DNA of 64,000 nt from Oscheius sp. JU75 (GCA_037178855.1 JASJZC010000004.1:4216001-4280000), one strand, 5' to 3'. Shown: positions 34,975 to 50,147, counted from the first letter of the stretch. Notes: generated by a model from the letters alone, not told the origin. Numbers and translations are program-made.

Positions 34975-35065
34975 TATGAAATTCGAGGAATTCTGCTGAA
35001 CTGAGTCAGAACAGGGCTTATATTTTTCCGGGTAAATGCTTCAGGAATACAGGAATTTACAGAAA
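34975..35065. promoter_or_regulatory. short bidirectional region between ATR and RECQ5 start codons
   Basis: Only 91 bp separate the two divergent ATGs. No acceptor-like AG lies just before the ATR ATG, whereas the RECQ5 ATG has ATTTACAG 3 nt upstream. Transcription of both genes probably starts in or around this stretch, or further inside the facing gene. Confidence 0.5.
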
Positions 35066-38891
<3,826 letters not shown>

Positions 38892-39009
38892 TATGTTTTC
38901 TCGTCGATTATACTCGAATAGCAAATTGTTTTTTCAACAATAAATTCAACAACTTCAACGACAAATCAACCAACGGTAACAATTGCCTCTCAACAACGGA
39001 TTGAAGCTC

Positions 39010-41853
39010 TCAACGACGACCACGTCCACGGCTAGATTTACCCGCTTTTCCACGCCCCTTCGTCTTTTCCTTGTTCTTTGCAGCCCGGAGATCCTTTTTC
39101 ATTCGGCTGAAAATTGGAAATTGGAGGAAGTATCTTGGAAGACGAACCTATCGACAAGCTTGTACTTTCCACCAGGACGGCTCATCTTGCCTTTCTTTCC
39201 TTTGGTCATTCGAACCAGCTCGACCTTCTTGTTCTCCTTCTTCGTAGCTTGAGAATAGATCCTGAATGTTGTTGTGAGAAACTCCACAAGTATGCTCACT
39301 TCTTCATCTCGCGAATTTTCTCCGCATGCTCCAGATTAGCATTTTCCAAAACGCCCTCGGCCCGCTTCTTGGCCTTCTCCAACTTCTGGTGAACTCGGCG
39401 CTGCTTGCGAGCCTTAGCCTCGGCCACCTTCTTGCACGGACGAGCATTCAGCTCTCTCATTCGATCACGGTAGAACTTGACTTGTTCCTGAAATTGTTAT
39501 TTTTCAATTTTCAATTAGCAAAAATACCTTAGTAACCGGAGCTGTTTTGAAGTAATGCTTCTTCTCGTCGTCGACAAACCAGTCGGGGAGACCTTCATCG
39601 TTATTGGCGTACTTGTTCCAGCCCCATTCTTCCAACTCTCTGGCTGATTTGGAGGAGTAGATCAACTGCTCGCCCATTGCCAATTCTTCTGGAGTGAGAC
39701 GCTGTTTCTTGGCCTTCGGTTTCAGATCTTCTCCCAGGATCGTCTTTTCGGCATCACGCTTGCTAGCTCGCTGATTTGTGGAAACCTCAACGCCCTGCTC
39801 TTCCCAGTCCATCTCATCCGTAAACTTGCTCTTCAACTCGTTGTCTAGCTCATCATCTTCGTCGCTATCTTCGCTGTCATCTCCTTTCTTGTTCTTTTTG
39901 CTCTTTATCGAGGCTCCTTGATCTTCGAAGGAAACTAAACAGATGAGATTTGTGAAAGACATCAACACTTACCGGTATTCTCATGTATCTTCTTTTTGTT
40001 TTTGTTCATGTACTTCTCGACAGCTGCCATGTCATCTTCATCATCGTCTTCCGACAACATTCCAGCGATTTCGTCCTTGGCAAACCAGGAATCTGTCCTG
40101 GTTTGTTTCTTGTTTTTGCCCAGAATGTCATCTTCGGTTTGAATGAGATCGTTGTCGCTGTCATCGTCACTATCCTCTCCATCACGAGTTTCCCATTCCC
40201 CTTCACCGAGACCTTCCTCTTCATCTTCCTCGACTGTCTCCGAAGCATCGTTACGTGTGGAAAGAATTTCGGCCAACTCTCGAGCCTACAACAGTCTACT
40301 AAACAGAGAATTTCAAGCACTTACCCGCCGGATCTTTTTCAGGGAGAAAACTTCCTCGTCGGCATTGTAATCTGGCTGATCACCCTCGATGATCATCTTC
40401 AATTGACGACGTTTGATCACTTTAGCCTTTGCCTTCAACATGATCTTCTTTTTCCTGCAATTCGTGATTGAAAATACTTTTTGTAACGTTATACTTTTTC
40501 AGAGCAGCCTTTTCTTCTTCCGAGGCACGAGCAATCATATCATCGATCTCAGCCATTTCCTTGTCCTCGACTTCATCCTCGTCCAACTCAATCTCCGGCT
40601 CCTCTCCTTCTTCTTCTTCCAAGGCCTTCAACTCTTCTTCCAGAATCTTTCGCATTAATTTCCTCCAGCGAAGAAGAGCCCGAAGCTCGCGAGGGCCGCA
40701 AACTTTCAGATCCTTGAGGTATTCGCGGATTTCCTCAGTTGTAGCGGGCGAATTCTTCCACTTGTCCTGATCGAGGATGATCTCATTTGCTTGACCGAGA
40801 ATCTCCAGGTACTGCTGTAAAAACCAAAGTTATGCAATTTAGAGTTGTCGAACATGAGTTTGAATGAACATAGTAGCATCGATGGTCTTGAAGACGGCGA
40901 GACCGGCATCATCGTACCCTTCAGCCTTGGCCTTGCGATCTTTTTGCTTGTTGAGCAGCAGAGCTTGACTGAAAAATTCTATTATATAAAGAAGGAGGAA
41001 ACACGAACGGATTGGCCTTGGTGGGAGCAGAATTATCGGGCTCGGCGAAGACTTTCTTAGGATCGAGAAGTTCCGGAGCAACTTTGGCGGGCTTGTGATA
41101 TTTCTCGCAAACAACAAAGATCTCAGCAGATTCGAGACGGGAGGCTGCAGGTTTCCAGACGTGGACCCGCTTGAACAGCTTCTCGAAAACGGTAATGAGA
41201 CAAGAGTAGTCATTGGATCGGAAAACCTAGGTAAGGTTGCAAAATTTCACTTCCTTCTAGTATACCTTTGTCACAAAGGTTCCTCCCTTCTTGAGGATCT
41301 GCGTGGCAAGCTTCAACGCGGACAAGACGAGGCAATTCTGTTGGAATGCATCGTGTACCCAGTTCAGACCGACATTTGGAGCTCCGTCGTGGAGAACACA
41401 ATCTGCCTAAACCAAAATCGTTTCACAAAAGAAAGGAAACAAACCAGCCAATTGTTTAACTCTTTTTTGATATCTTGACGAGTTTTCTCGGTAGTGATGT
41501 CACCTTGAAGGCCGATGCAGTTGGCAATCGGCTTGATAGGGGCCAAGTCAACTCCTAAACACTATTCTTGCGAGCAAACATAAAGAGGCGAACCAATAAC
41601 AAGACTGGATACTGGCATATGCTGGGCAGCAACTTGCATCCATCCTCCCGGAGCTGCACACAAATCGACCGTGGCTCTTGAACTCTGGAGAAACTCGAAG
41701 CGTTTGTTGAGCTGTATCAACTTGAAAGCAGCGCGAGATCTGTAACCTAAACGCAGACAATAATAGGGCCGAAGAACAAGATGAACCTGCTTCCTTTGCA
41801 AGCTTGTAGTACTTATCGCGACGCTGCTTTCCGATTTTGACCTTCTTACCCAT
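39010..41853 (-). CDS. FTSJ3/SPB1 pre-rRNA 2'-O-methyltransferase
   Basis: The start is at 41853 ([20 protein letters not shown]), 8 nt after a TTTTTAG acceptor. The N-terminal RrmJ-type methyltransferase has [16 protein letters not shown] (catalytic Lys), the SAM site [30 protein letters not shown] (catalytic Asp), the second Lys in [11 protein letters not shown] and [10 protein letters not shown] (Glu), completing the K-D-K-E tetrad. Then come the long acidic, Lys-rich middle ([16 protein letters not shown] and others) and the SPB1 C-terminal domain ([16 protein letters not shown]), ending [18 protein letters not shown]1/FTSJ3 methylates the 25S/28S peptidyl-transferase region in the nucleolus and is needed for 60S assembly. 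Length and domain order are normal. It converges on RECQ5, with 118 bp between stops. Confidence 0.93.
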
Positions 41854-41982
41854 GTTGACGTCTAAAAACGACTATGAACAGACTGCAACCTCCCCTCTCA
41901 ACCAAAAGTTATTATTCACGTATTCAAAACGAGATTGCGAAGAGATGTGTATGGATAACAATGTTTATTTGAAAATCAACAA

Positions 41983-42764
41983 TTACTTCTTCTTGCCCTT
42001 TCCTCCCTTGGCGGCGGCAGCAGGGGCGGCTCCTCCAGCAGCGGCGGCGGCAGGCTTAGATGCTCCCTGGGGCTTATCTTCGACGACGAGAGTATCGTGG
42101 CAACGTCCGCAGTAGTATCTGTTCTCGTGAGAAGCCATGAAGACTCCTCCTCCGCAAGAAGCAGATTGGCACTCCCTCCTGAGGCGTCTAATCTTTCCGT
42201 TCTCATCGACCTGAAAAAAATATTAATTGAGCGTAAACTTGGTGTTAGGTGGTAAATGGTCGGTTCAGAAAACTCAGTTTTCATGTCACGGAACTCTCAG
42301 AGGCCTGGACACCATTCCGACAGATTGATCATCATTACCGACAGAATTTTTTTTTAAACTCTTACCTCGTAGTACTTGAGGACAGCGAGCTTGACCTTCT
42401 TTCTCTTATGCTTGATCTTCTTGGGGGTAGTGTAGACCTTCTTCTTTCTCTTCTTTCCTCCTCCGAGCAGTCTCAGGGAGATGTAAAGAGTGGAAGACTC
42501 CTCGACCTCGAGTTCATCAGACAACTGACGGCCTAAATGTCAAGGAATCATTAACGATAAAGCCAAGTCCGTCCTAAAGAGCACAAGTCTCTCTCGGGAT
42601 TCAGCAAAAGAAAAAAATTACAACTCACCACACTGGAGAAGGCGCTGATCTTCGACAGAGATACCCTCAAGGCGCTCAATCTTCTGCTTGATATCGAGGA
42701 CGGTCTCGCTAGGCTCGACGTCAAGAGTCAACGTGCGACCCGTAAGAGTCTTGACAAAGATCAT
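41983..42764 (-). CDS. ubl-1: UBL-1: divergent ubiquitin-like / ribosomal protein eS31 (RPS27A) fusion
   Basis: The start is at 42764 ([20 protein letters not shown]), with a TTTTCAG acceptor 21 nt upstream. The N-terminal ubiquitin fold is strongly diverged ([21 protein letters not shown]). It ends [14 protein letters not shown] instead of the LRLRGG of true ubiquitin. The ribosomal part follows: [50 protein letters not shown] with a C4 zinc finger, and an Ala/Lys-rich tail. Canonical RPS27A carries near-invariant ubiquitin; the altered moiety is a hallmark of the nematode UBL-1 gene and supports the taxonomic call. It is part of the 40S head. Whether the ubiquitin part is cleaved off is not known from the sequence. 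Two introns separate the exons. Confidence 0.93.
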
Positions 42765-43831
42765 GATGATCTGTTCACCCTCGTACTGAAAAATCGTAAA
42801 TTTCAGAAGAATCAAAGAAAAAATTCGAGAGTAAAGACAAAAATTACGGGGGAAACTGGGAGAACGAATGGTTTTGGGCCAACAATTTTAGGCGAAGAAA
42901 AGTTAAAAGCACCGATTACGGTAGCCTGCGTATCTAATGCAGATGGAGCGCGGATTTTGAAATCTCATTAGAGCGTGAATATTAAAAACCTCGCAAATGA
43001 AGGAAGGTTTGCCGATTTTCCTTTATCTACCTAGCTGACGGTGATTTTTTTTTAGTGTGAATGACTAAATAACGTCTTGGGGACAAAGATAAATGGCAGC
43101 AAAAGACTACCGAGAAAAGAATTCATCTAACTTCTTCAAAAACTTGCAACTAATTCGTTTTCGTAGGGACAACGGTCCCACGACCACGAAAGAAACTCTT
43201 TTTGGAAAAATACTTTTTCTGGAGAGCCATAATGTCATAAAAGCTCCGCTAGAAAATAATACAAACTGCGTGTTTGAAAGCCTTGTCTAGAGTTTGTCCA
43301 GAATCTGAACTTCTTTCTGTCCTACATCCGACAGATCTCGGATTCGAAAGATCGGAAACTCAGTCTTCGAATATACGAAATTTCCTGAATTTTGGGTGGA
43401 AGCTGGGTCTGTCAATAAAGCGAGAGTTTAGGACAGACATGACATTGGGTTTCGATAGTCCAATCAGTAGTGAGTCTCGAGCTCTTCCCAGTCCCCTGCT
43501 CTTCCTGTATGTTCAATGGTCCTGAATAACTAAGACCAAGATTGTTTTGTGAGCCAATACGGCTCTGTCCAGACGGTTATCCAAAACAACTACATTCACT
43601 TCTTTGACCATAAACATGTTTTGGTATCTACTATTCTCGGCTATTGCACCTTCCTCGTGTCTCCTTCCTCTCGTAAGCTGTATCCCGTTGTTTTCTCTCT
43701 CTCGTGTGCTCACACTATTGATCGGCTCCAATTTGACATTAGCCGGCGCCAATGGCCTATGATGTCCGCTCATTACCACTCCCGGCTACCTTTTCCCTCT
43801 CATTCTAACTCTACCTCATGCACCCAAGCTT
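42765..43831. other. intergenic region upstream of UBL-1
   Basis: About 1.07 kb without a supported gene. A few open frames of 60-90 codons show no motif or nematode-like exon structure. The right edge is the retrotransposon target site. Confidence 0.4.
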
Positions 43832-43843
43832 ATCAGTTCTTAT
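43832..43843. repeat. target-site duplication, left copy
   Basis: ATCAGTTCTTAT occurs here, directly beside the 3' tail of the retroelement, and again at 46809-46820 beside its 5' end. The two 12-bp copies are identical. Confidence 0.85.
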
Positions 43844-46808
43844 TTATTTTATTTTATTTATTTATTGTTCCAAATCGTAGAATTATCTATGATGGTCAAT
43901 GACTCGTTTCCAATCTTCACTTGGGGCATTCCACCAGCATCTATCAAAATTTTGCTTCAAAAAGTCTCTCCATCTTGGCGGTGGTTGTCCTCTAAGTCTT
44001 TTCCTGTCGTAAGGAATCCAAGTCGTGGTAGCACGTGTCCATCTATCCTGAGGCATCTGCGTAATCCTGTGAGCCCAGGCAAGTTTCAGTCGGTCAGCTA
44101 CTTTCACCCAATCTTTGACTCTGGTAATATTTCTCACTCTATCGTTATTCCATCGATTCATCCTTGTAATCTTCAGCATTCTTCGCTCCATTTTTCTTTG
44201 AGCGACTTTCAGACGTTCCCTATCTTGTTCCTTGAGCGTCCAAGTTTCACAGCCATAGGTGACCACTGGAGTGATACAGGAGTTGAAAAGGTGGCGTCGT
44301 TTGTCCATGGGAATAGTTCTATCTGTTAACCACTTTGCTTGTTGACTCCATGCCAACCATCCTCTTCTGACAGCGCAATCAATCTCCCTATGGTGGTCCA
44401 ATGGGAGAGAAATTGAGACTCCGAGGTATTTCACTTCGTCTTTGAAGGCAAAGTTCAGACCATTGACTGAGATGGGTGTCCTTGTTGTAGTACAGTTCGT
44501 AAGCAGAATCGTCTTCTTGTCGTTAATTCGTAGGCCAACTTGCTCGGCTGCATCCATCAGTTTTCGGAGCATTTTCTCCAGTTCGGGTCGAGATTTTCCG
44601 ACAATGGTAACGTCGTCTGCGTATTCTAGACTTGTCAGCCGTCTTCCATCAATTTTTATTCCATTCTCTTCCCAGTCGATTGAGCGAATAATACTCCTGA
44701 GTACGCAGTTGAACAACAGAGGAGAGAGAGTATCTCCTTGGCGTATTCCTTTCCGGAAGTCCACATCTACTTTTTCCTTGTTGACAATAACGAACGTGTT
44801 CGAGGATTCGTATATTCGTTGTAGCATAATCACTAATTCCTTTTTGACTCCAGCCGATGACAGTGTGCTCCAGACTGCATTCCATTCGATAGAGTCAAAA
44901 GCTTTGCAGAAGTCGACAAATGCGAAGTAGATAGGAGTTGAATATTCTGTGCATCTTTCGGCGATTTGCTTGACAGCATGAACATGATCCATCGTTGAAA
45001 AACCTTTGCGAAAGCCGCTTTGACTATAGTCTTCGAATTCATCAAGATTCCTTAGCATCCTCATCAAAATGGCTTTTGTGCACGCCTTCAAGACAGTGGA
45101 TAGTAGCGATATAGGTCGAAAATTTCCCAATTCTTCAGAGCTTCCTCCTTTATGTATCAGTTTCATCCAAGATTCACAGAGTCCAGTTGGAACATCATCT
45201 CCACGTGAAAGGCCATTGAGTAAAGCAGCAACTACTGGAGAGAGTTGTTCCGATGCCAGACTCAACATGTCAGGGAGAATATTATCGGGACCTGGGGAGT
45301 GTCCTAACTTCAAGGATTTGAGAGCGTATCGAGCTTCCTCCGTTGTGAAAGGGGGCAATGATTCATCTGACGGTCGTATGTAGAGATTCAGTGGAATTGA
45401 GCTTCGGAACAGATTGTCGTAGTATTGTTTGACCATCTTACAGGTGAAGCGTTGTGACTTAGTACATGTTGCTGGATCCTCCATCATCAACAATGTCTTC
45501 TTGTGAGCCGTTGATCTTATTGCGTCTTTTATTCCTTTTCCATGAATGATAGCTTCTTTTATCCTCTCTTCTTTCCTTTTAGCAATGTCCTTTTGTAATT
45601 CAACCCGTGCTAGAGAACAAGCATTTTTGTATTCGTGAGCCATCAGAGGTTTTCCCTTGAAAAAGTGTCTTCTGGCCAGGAGGTCCTTGGTATGATCGCT
45701 TATCCATTTGATTTTAGGAATGTCTTGCCAGCAGTTCGAAGCAGCCGTTTCTGTATATGCACGTAGTATTGTGTATGAATTAGTAGCAGAATCTGCAAAT
45801 GGGGTTTGAGGTTCACCAAGCAGCTGGACGTTGTTAACATATTGTCTCCTATTGAATCGTAAGTGTGGTTTAGGCATCCTCCTCTTCCTTTGAATTAGAG
45901 TAGTTTTGACGTGAGCAACGATAAGCCGATGATCAGAATCAAATTGGAAGGATCTATGGGTAAAACAGTTGACCACTTTGATTCTTGTAGACGACAGCAT
46001 GAAGTCAATTTGATTGAAAACTTGTCCGTTTGGGCTCCTCCAAGTCCACAGTTTGCTCTTCTTCCTTCGAAACATAGTATTCCATATTTTCATATCATTT
46101 CTCATAGCAAATTCGGTAAGCATTGTCCCACGTTGATTTCCGTCTCCTCCACAGTATTTTCCTACTGATTTTTCATTTCCGTCACGTCGTTGGATCTTGG
46201 CATTGAAATCTCCTGCTATGAATGGGGTAGCGTTCTTTGGGCATTTCCTTATTTCCTGTTCAATTTGCTCAAGAAAACTATCGTACTCATCATCTGTATA
46301 GGTGCTTGTAGGAGCATAGCATCCGATAATGTAAACCTTTTCCGTTTTCAAATGAAGTGCGGCTATACGGTCGTTCCTAGGATAAAAATCAGCAGCCTTT
46401 CCGACTTCTGGGGTGGTAACGAAGGCTATACCATGGGCAGTAGTTCGGCCACCAGAGTGAAACACTATCCTTTGCGAAGATGTGAATGTGAAAGATCCTT
46501 TTCTGGTAATTCTAGCTTCCGATACAACGAGGATGTCGCAGTTGAACTTTTCCAAGGCCTCATCCAATTCAATCTGTCGTGCGGTTGAAGACAATGTTCT
46601 GGCGTTAATAGCTCCAATAGTGAGAAATCGGCTTTTGGTCATTGGTATGGGTTAGTCTACGCGTTCCCAGGCGTACCTCGTAGACGAAATAGATGGTTGC
46701 CCTCTAGTGGTGGAAAGTAGAAGGTATTCCACTTGCAAATTGTCGAAGTAGATCTTCTTCTTCAAATTCAGCAGAGCAATTAGGAAGCAACGTTCTTCTA
46801 GGCGAGCA
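43844..46808 (-). mobile_element. full-length RTE-like non-LTR retrotransposon
   Basis: The element is 2965 bp and bounded by identical 12-bp direct repeats. Read on the minus strand it has a 5' UTR of about 166 bp, one open frame of 919 codons, a very short 3' UTR and a tail of (AATAAA/AAATA)-type repeats at 43844-43866. There are no LTRs and no second ORF. A single EN-RT ORF with a short microsatellite tail fits the RTE clade; CR1-like clades remain possible. The exact target duplication and unbroken frame point to recent insertion. Confidence 0.88.
43883..46642 (-). CDS. retrotransposon ORF: AP endonuclease and reverse transcriptase
   Basis: The 919-residue protein starts MTKSRFLTIGAINARTLSS. 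An apurinic-type endonuclease comes first (residues about 5-245) with SEARITR, AGDFNAKIQRRDG, and SDHRLIVAHV containing the catalytic Asp-His. The reverse transcriptase follows from about residue 400: WMKLIHKGGSSEELGNFRPISLLS, AFVDFCKAFDSIEW, GIRQGDTLSPLLFNCVL and the YADDVTIVG catalytic box near residue 675. The thumb and C-terminal region contain KVAQRKMERRML and LAWAHRI. No in-frame stop or frame shift is seen and all metal-binding acids are present, so the copy may be functional. It nicks target DNA and copies its own RNA in place. Confidence 0.9.
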   Translation of the reverse strand: MTKSRFLTIGAINARTLSSTARQIELDEALEKFNCDILVVSEARITRKGSFTFTSSQRIVFHSGGRTTAHGIAFVTTPEVGKAADFYPRNDRIAALHLKTEKVYIIGCYAPTSTYTDDEYDSFLEQIEQEIRKCPKNATPFIAGDFNAKIQRRDGNEKSVGKYCGGDGNQRGTMLTEFAMRNDMKIWNTMFRRKKSKLWTWRSPNGQVFNQIDFMLSSTRIKVVNCFTHRSFQFDSDHRLIVAHVKTTLIQRKRRMPKPHLRFNRRQYVNNVQLLGEPQTPFADSATNSYTILRAYTETAASNCWQDIPKIKWISDHTKDLLARRHFFKGKPLMAHEYKNACSLARVELQKDIAKRKEERIKEAIIHGKGIKDAIRSTAHKKTLLMMEDPATCTKSQRFTCKMVKQYYDNLFRSSIPLNLYIRPSDESLPPFTTEEARYALKSLKLGHSPGPDNILPDMLSLASEQLSPVVAALLNGLSRGDDVPTGLCESWMKLIHKGGSSEELGNFRPISLLSTVLKACTKAILMRMLRNLDEFEDYSQSGFRKGFSTMDHVHAVKQIAERCTEYSTPIYFAFVDFCKAFDSIEWNAVWSTLSSAGVKKELVIMLQRIYESSNTFVIVNKEKVDVDFRKGIRQGDTLSPLLFNCVLRSIIRSIDWEENGIKIDGRRLTSLEYADDVTIVGKSRPELEKMLRKLMDAAEQVGLRINDKKTILLTNCTTTRTPISVNGLNFAFKDEVKYLGVSISLPLDHHREIDCAVRRGWLAWSQQAKWLTDRTIPMDKRRHLFNSCITPVVTYGCETWTLKEQDRERLKVAQRKMERRMLKITRMNRWNNDRVRNITRVKDWVKVADRLKLAWAHRITQMPQDRWTRATTTWIPYDRKRLRGQPPPRWRDFLKQNFDRCWWNAPSEDWKRVIDHHR

Positions 46809-46820
46809 ATCAGTTCTTAT
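46809..46820. repeat. target-site duplication, right copy
   Basis: ATCAGTTCTTAT, identical to 43832-43843. It marks the 5' boundary of the minus-strand retrotransposon. Confidence 0.85.
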
Positions 46821-47442
46821 CATAGTTCCAAAAGAACCGCCTCAATCTCAAGACCAGGTCAGCAGTCTTTCTGACATTGCTTATCTCCACCATAGTTTTT
46901 TGCTCTTTCCTCCCGAAATGCTGTTAGTCTGCTCATTCGGTATGCATTGGATGTTTCGGGGAAAGAAACATTCGAGGACCATTCATTCTCGTTTCAATAA
47001 CCCTCCAGCCGGACAAGTTCTGTTTATTCGAGGTTTCTCCCCTCGTTATCTTTCTCGGTTAGTGTAACAGACGTTCGAGTGTTTTTCGGATTCGGTGAGT
47101 CAGTCATGACCAACTCCCTGTCTGTTATAATTATAACATTAAGGCGCTTGCTTTACCATTTGCGGTCTTCTCCACCGTCCAGTTCTATTTTCACTCCTTA
47201 ATTACAGCGTCTTCACCCTCACCGATACTGACTCTCGTTTGCGTCTTCCTTTTGACCCCGTGTTGATTTAGTTCTGTTAGCAGCTGTTAGTCTCTTCCCC
47301 TCTCACATTCAAACCTTCTCCAAATAACATCATGTGCATCTGTCTCGACGGATGGTTGTTTCATAACAGCGCCCCTTCAATCGATGTCTCATCTGGATTC
47401 TCTCTCTCCGTAGGCATCTCTAATTCCTCTCATTTCAGTGCC
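46821..47442. other. intergenic region upstream of the first CX-module gene
   Basis: Pyrimidine-rich 620 bp without a supported gene. It ends in a CATTTCAG acceptor 4 nt before the CX-module gene start, so part may be an outron. Confidence 0.4.
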
Positions 47443-48815
47443 ATGCACAAGGCCATCTGGATGAGCATCTTGCTCGTCATGAGCCTTGCTCCACCCGTTC
47501 TTCCGAAGAGAGCTGGTGGTGGATTTGGTCGCGTCGGTGGCGGAGCTAGTCGCGGAAGCTCAGGTATGAAAAGCACTGAGAATGGAACACTTCCATTTTA
47601 GCCGCTCGTTCCTCTATTGGCCGTGGATCCTCGGGAGCTCGTACGTCTGGTGGTGGTGCATGGGGTGGCTCAGTCGGTCACGGAACCTCTCACAACACTG
47701 GATGGTCAAATCGCGGACTGACTCACAATACCGGATGGGGCAATCAGGGACGAACACACAATACTGGCTTTGGACAGAGCCACAACACCGGATGGAACCC
47801 GAAACACAATGCCGGAAACTGGGGACAGCCTCACTCGTAAGTCTCTTGACTCACCCTCAAACTCTCAAGAGTAAAAGTACATAGTGTTACTCTCATTACA
47901 GACGCAGCAGTCTTTTCGGTGGTCATGGCGGAGGACATAGGTAACTGTGTTTAGCAATAACCCTTAGCTATGTCCATATCAACTGCCTCTAAACATTAAT
48001 CAGTGCTATGAGTAGGAGGATAACAAGACTTTTTTCCAGATTCTCCAAAGGCAGTGGAATCGGCTCAGTCGTTCGCTCAAACACCTTCAAGGCAAGCCCT
48101 GTCTCTTATCCTGATAATAGTATTTCTTAGAATGCCATCGTGGGAGCCGCTGCCGGCTACTTGACCTATCAGGCCGGAAAGCATATCATTCGCTCGATGA
48201 CCAGCCCCATGATGTGGGGAGGAAGGAGCTACTACTGGGGTCAACAATACTATCAGCCGCGTCACGGGCAGACCAACATGTGCAGAATGCCCATCGACGC
48301 TTCCAATGAACAATTCGGAAATGTCTACATGCAGGTATGTCTATCAAGTCCCTGTCACCTGGGTCGAACTCGTTCAGAGTAAGATTTGATTTGTTTCCAA
48401 CTATCTGTGTTACTTAGAAAATGACTACCTTGTACAGCTGTGTCAGCAAGACGGACAGCTTTCACTTTCATTTTAGTGCGGTTTGGAAAGAGCTTGTCTA
48501 AAAACTGTCAACAGGTGCTGAATACTGTAGCTGTGCTCGTAAAAGAATGAACTGTCTAGAATAGAAATCAGAGTCGAAATCGAACTGTAATAGTGCTTGA
48601 GCGACGTATTATGAGCTGAGGATGACCTATATCCATTCAAACCTCTTCTCTTTCAGGACATGACCAGCCGTCCTCGTGAGATCGTCTGGGGCTGTGGATA
48701 TGGAGAGTACTGCTGTGGCTATGAGTGCTGCCGAGGAGGAGCTTCCAGTGGCTACAGCCTGCCAGCCGGGTATGCAGTCGGAGTGGCTTACATGGCTCGC
48801 CGCTATCTGTTCTAA
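47443..48815 (+). CDS. secreted CX-module protein with HNTGW repeats
   Basis: The exons are 47443-47563, 47602-47836, 47902-47940, about 48040-48091, 48131-48334 and 48657-48815. A signal peptide (MHKAIWMSILLVMSLAPPVL) is followed by a Gly/Arg/Ser-rich stretch and five degenerate repeats built on HNTGW (HNTGWSNRG, HNTGWGNQG, HNTGFGQ, HNTGWNPK, HNAGNWGQ). Next come a short hydrophobic segment AIVGAAAGYLTYQAGKHII and the nematode CX module (YYWGQQYYQ...MCRMPI...IVWGCGYGEYCCGYECC). It ends MARRYLF. The CX module is a nematode-specific Cys-rich domain of unknown function. Unlike its neighbour at 50148, it has no C-terminal TM helix. The intron at 48092-48130 has a GC donor (AAG|GCAAGC). Confidence 0.85.
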
Positions 48816-50147
48816 CTCGTCGTATTGTCCTCACACACACACCCTCTCTCCTTCTCTACGGGCCCATCTGCTCATTTGCCTTCCTATGTTTCGTGCCATT
48901 GTGAACATCTTGCAATCCCGGTTCTTTTTCTGTACAATAAAGAATGTCTCCAAGTCAATTCACATTTAGGGGGACACGCACCGGAGGTCGCACATCTTCT
49001 GAATTATTCGTTACAGAGAGTCCCTCACACCCTCCCCGATACCAATTCCTCTCTTTTCCGGCTTCGGACGCCTCATATATAGCAACGGATTTCCAATATC
49101 CGTTTGTGGCATGCTACTTCTCTCCCCACTCCTTTTTTGGACCAAATCTCCCGGGAGTCGGGGGCTAATTGACACGCGATATCGGTTCAAAACAATTAGA
49201 ACTCTTTTCAGATTTGTCGGGCTGGCCTTCGTAGCCTTCCTTCTCTGCTGTTTCCTGCCTCTGGCAGTCAAATACTTCAATATGGCTCGAACTCTTCGTG
49301 TTTGAGGTAACTCTAATTGTTTTTCGGACTCCCATGGTCGTTGAAAAAACAATCCATCTGACTACAGGTGCTTTCTCGACCATGACGAATTGGCTTATGA
49401 ACTGACTCTCTATCCAGTAGCCAGTTCAAAGAATTTAGTCAAAAGTTCCTTTTGATGGATGAGTCCGCGGACAAGCTCGATCACATAGTCAACATAGCTC
49501 CTATCATTAATCCCTCCTCTCTCTCTCTCTCTCTCTCTCTGCGACAGCTCCCGAGGGACAACTTGGGCTCTTTTCACACGTTTTGGAGATTATCTAGTGA
49601 CACTTTGAGATATTAATCCCTCCCGACTCTCTCTGATTGGACTCCCATAAGACCTTTTAAAGCATAACCTCTCTCGACAGTTTGAGAGAGAATAAGTTAT
49701 CAGAAATAGTATTCTCCGGTCTTGTACACTATCAACTAATTTCGTTTCGCGTGGACCGGTTTTCGACAGGGGCACGCGAAATACTCTCAACTCTCTGTCT
49801 CCCCGTACTGTTCTCGTCTCTTCCTCACTTTAATCCAATTTCCTGTTGACCTAGGCCCTGTTTCGACAGTCTCATTTCGTCTTGTTAAGCTTCCTGTCCT
49901 GGCCATTCGGTTCGCGCCTCCTCACTGTTTGCCTGTCCTCTTTGACGGATCGACTTGTCCTTGAATTATTGGCAAATGTCCTCAAATTGTCCACCATTCG
50001 TCTTTTCTTGTTTCCAAACGAGAAAAAGTTCTTTTCAATCAGGCCACTTAAAGGGGAAAAGTATAGCTTCGCGACTGAGATTTCTGGGGCTCACTGAACC
50101 ACAAACGTCTCCCGCATCAGTTCATTCCAAATTTAGCTCTTTCAGAA
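48816..50147. other. intergenic region between the two CX-module genes
   Basis: 1.33 kb. It holds a (CT)12 microsatellite at 49517-49540 and further CT-rich words to 49700. Open frames here look non-coding. Confidence 0.4.
49517..49540 (+). repeat. (CT)12 microsatellite
   Basis: Twelve uninterrupted CT units are seen, with more CTCTCT tracts around 49629 and 49670. Confidence 0.9.

Noticed and set aside
43093-43525. Small plus-strand open frames upstream of UBL-1
   Set aside because: No recognisable domain, splice structure or codon bias; treated as intergenic.
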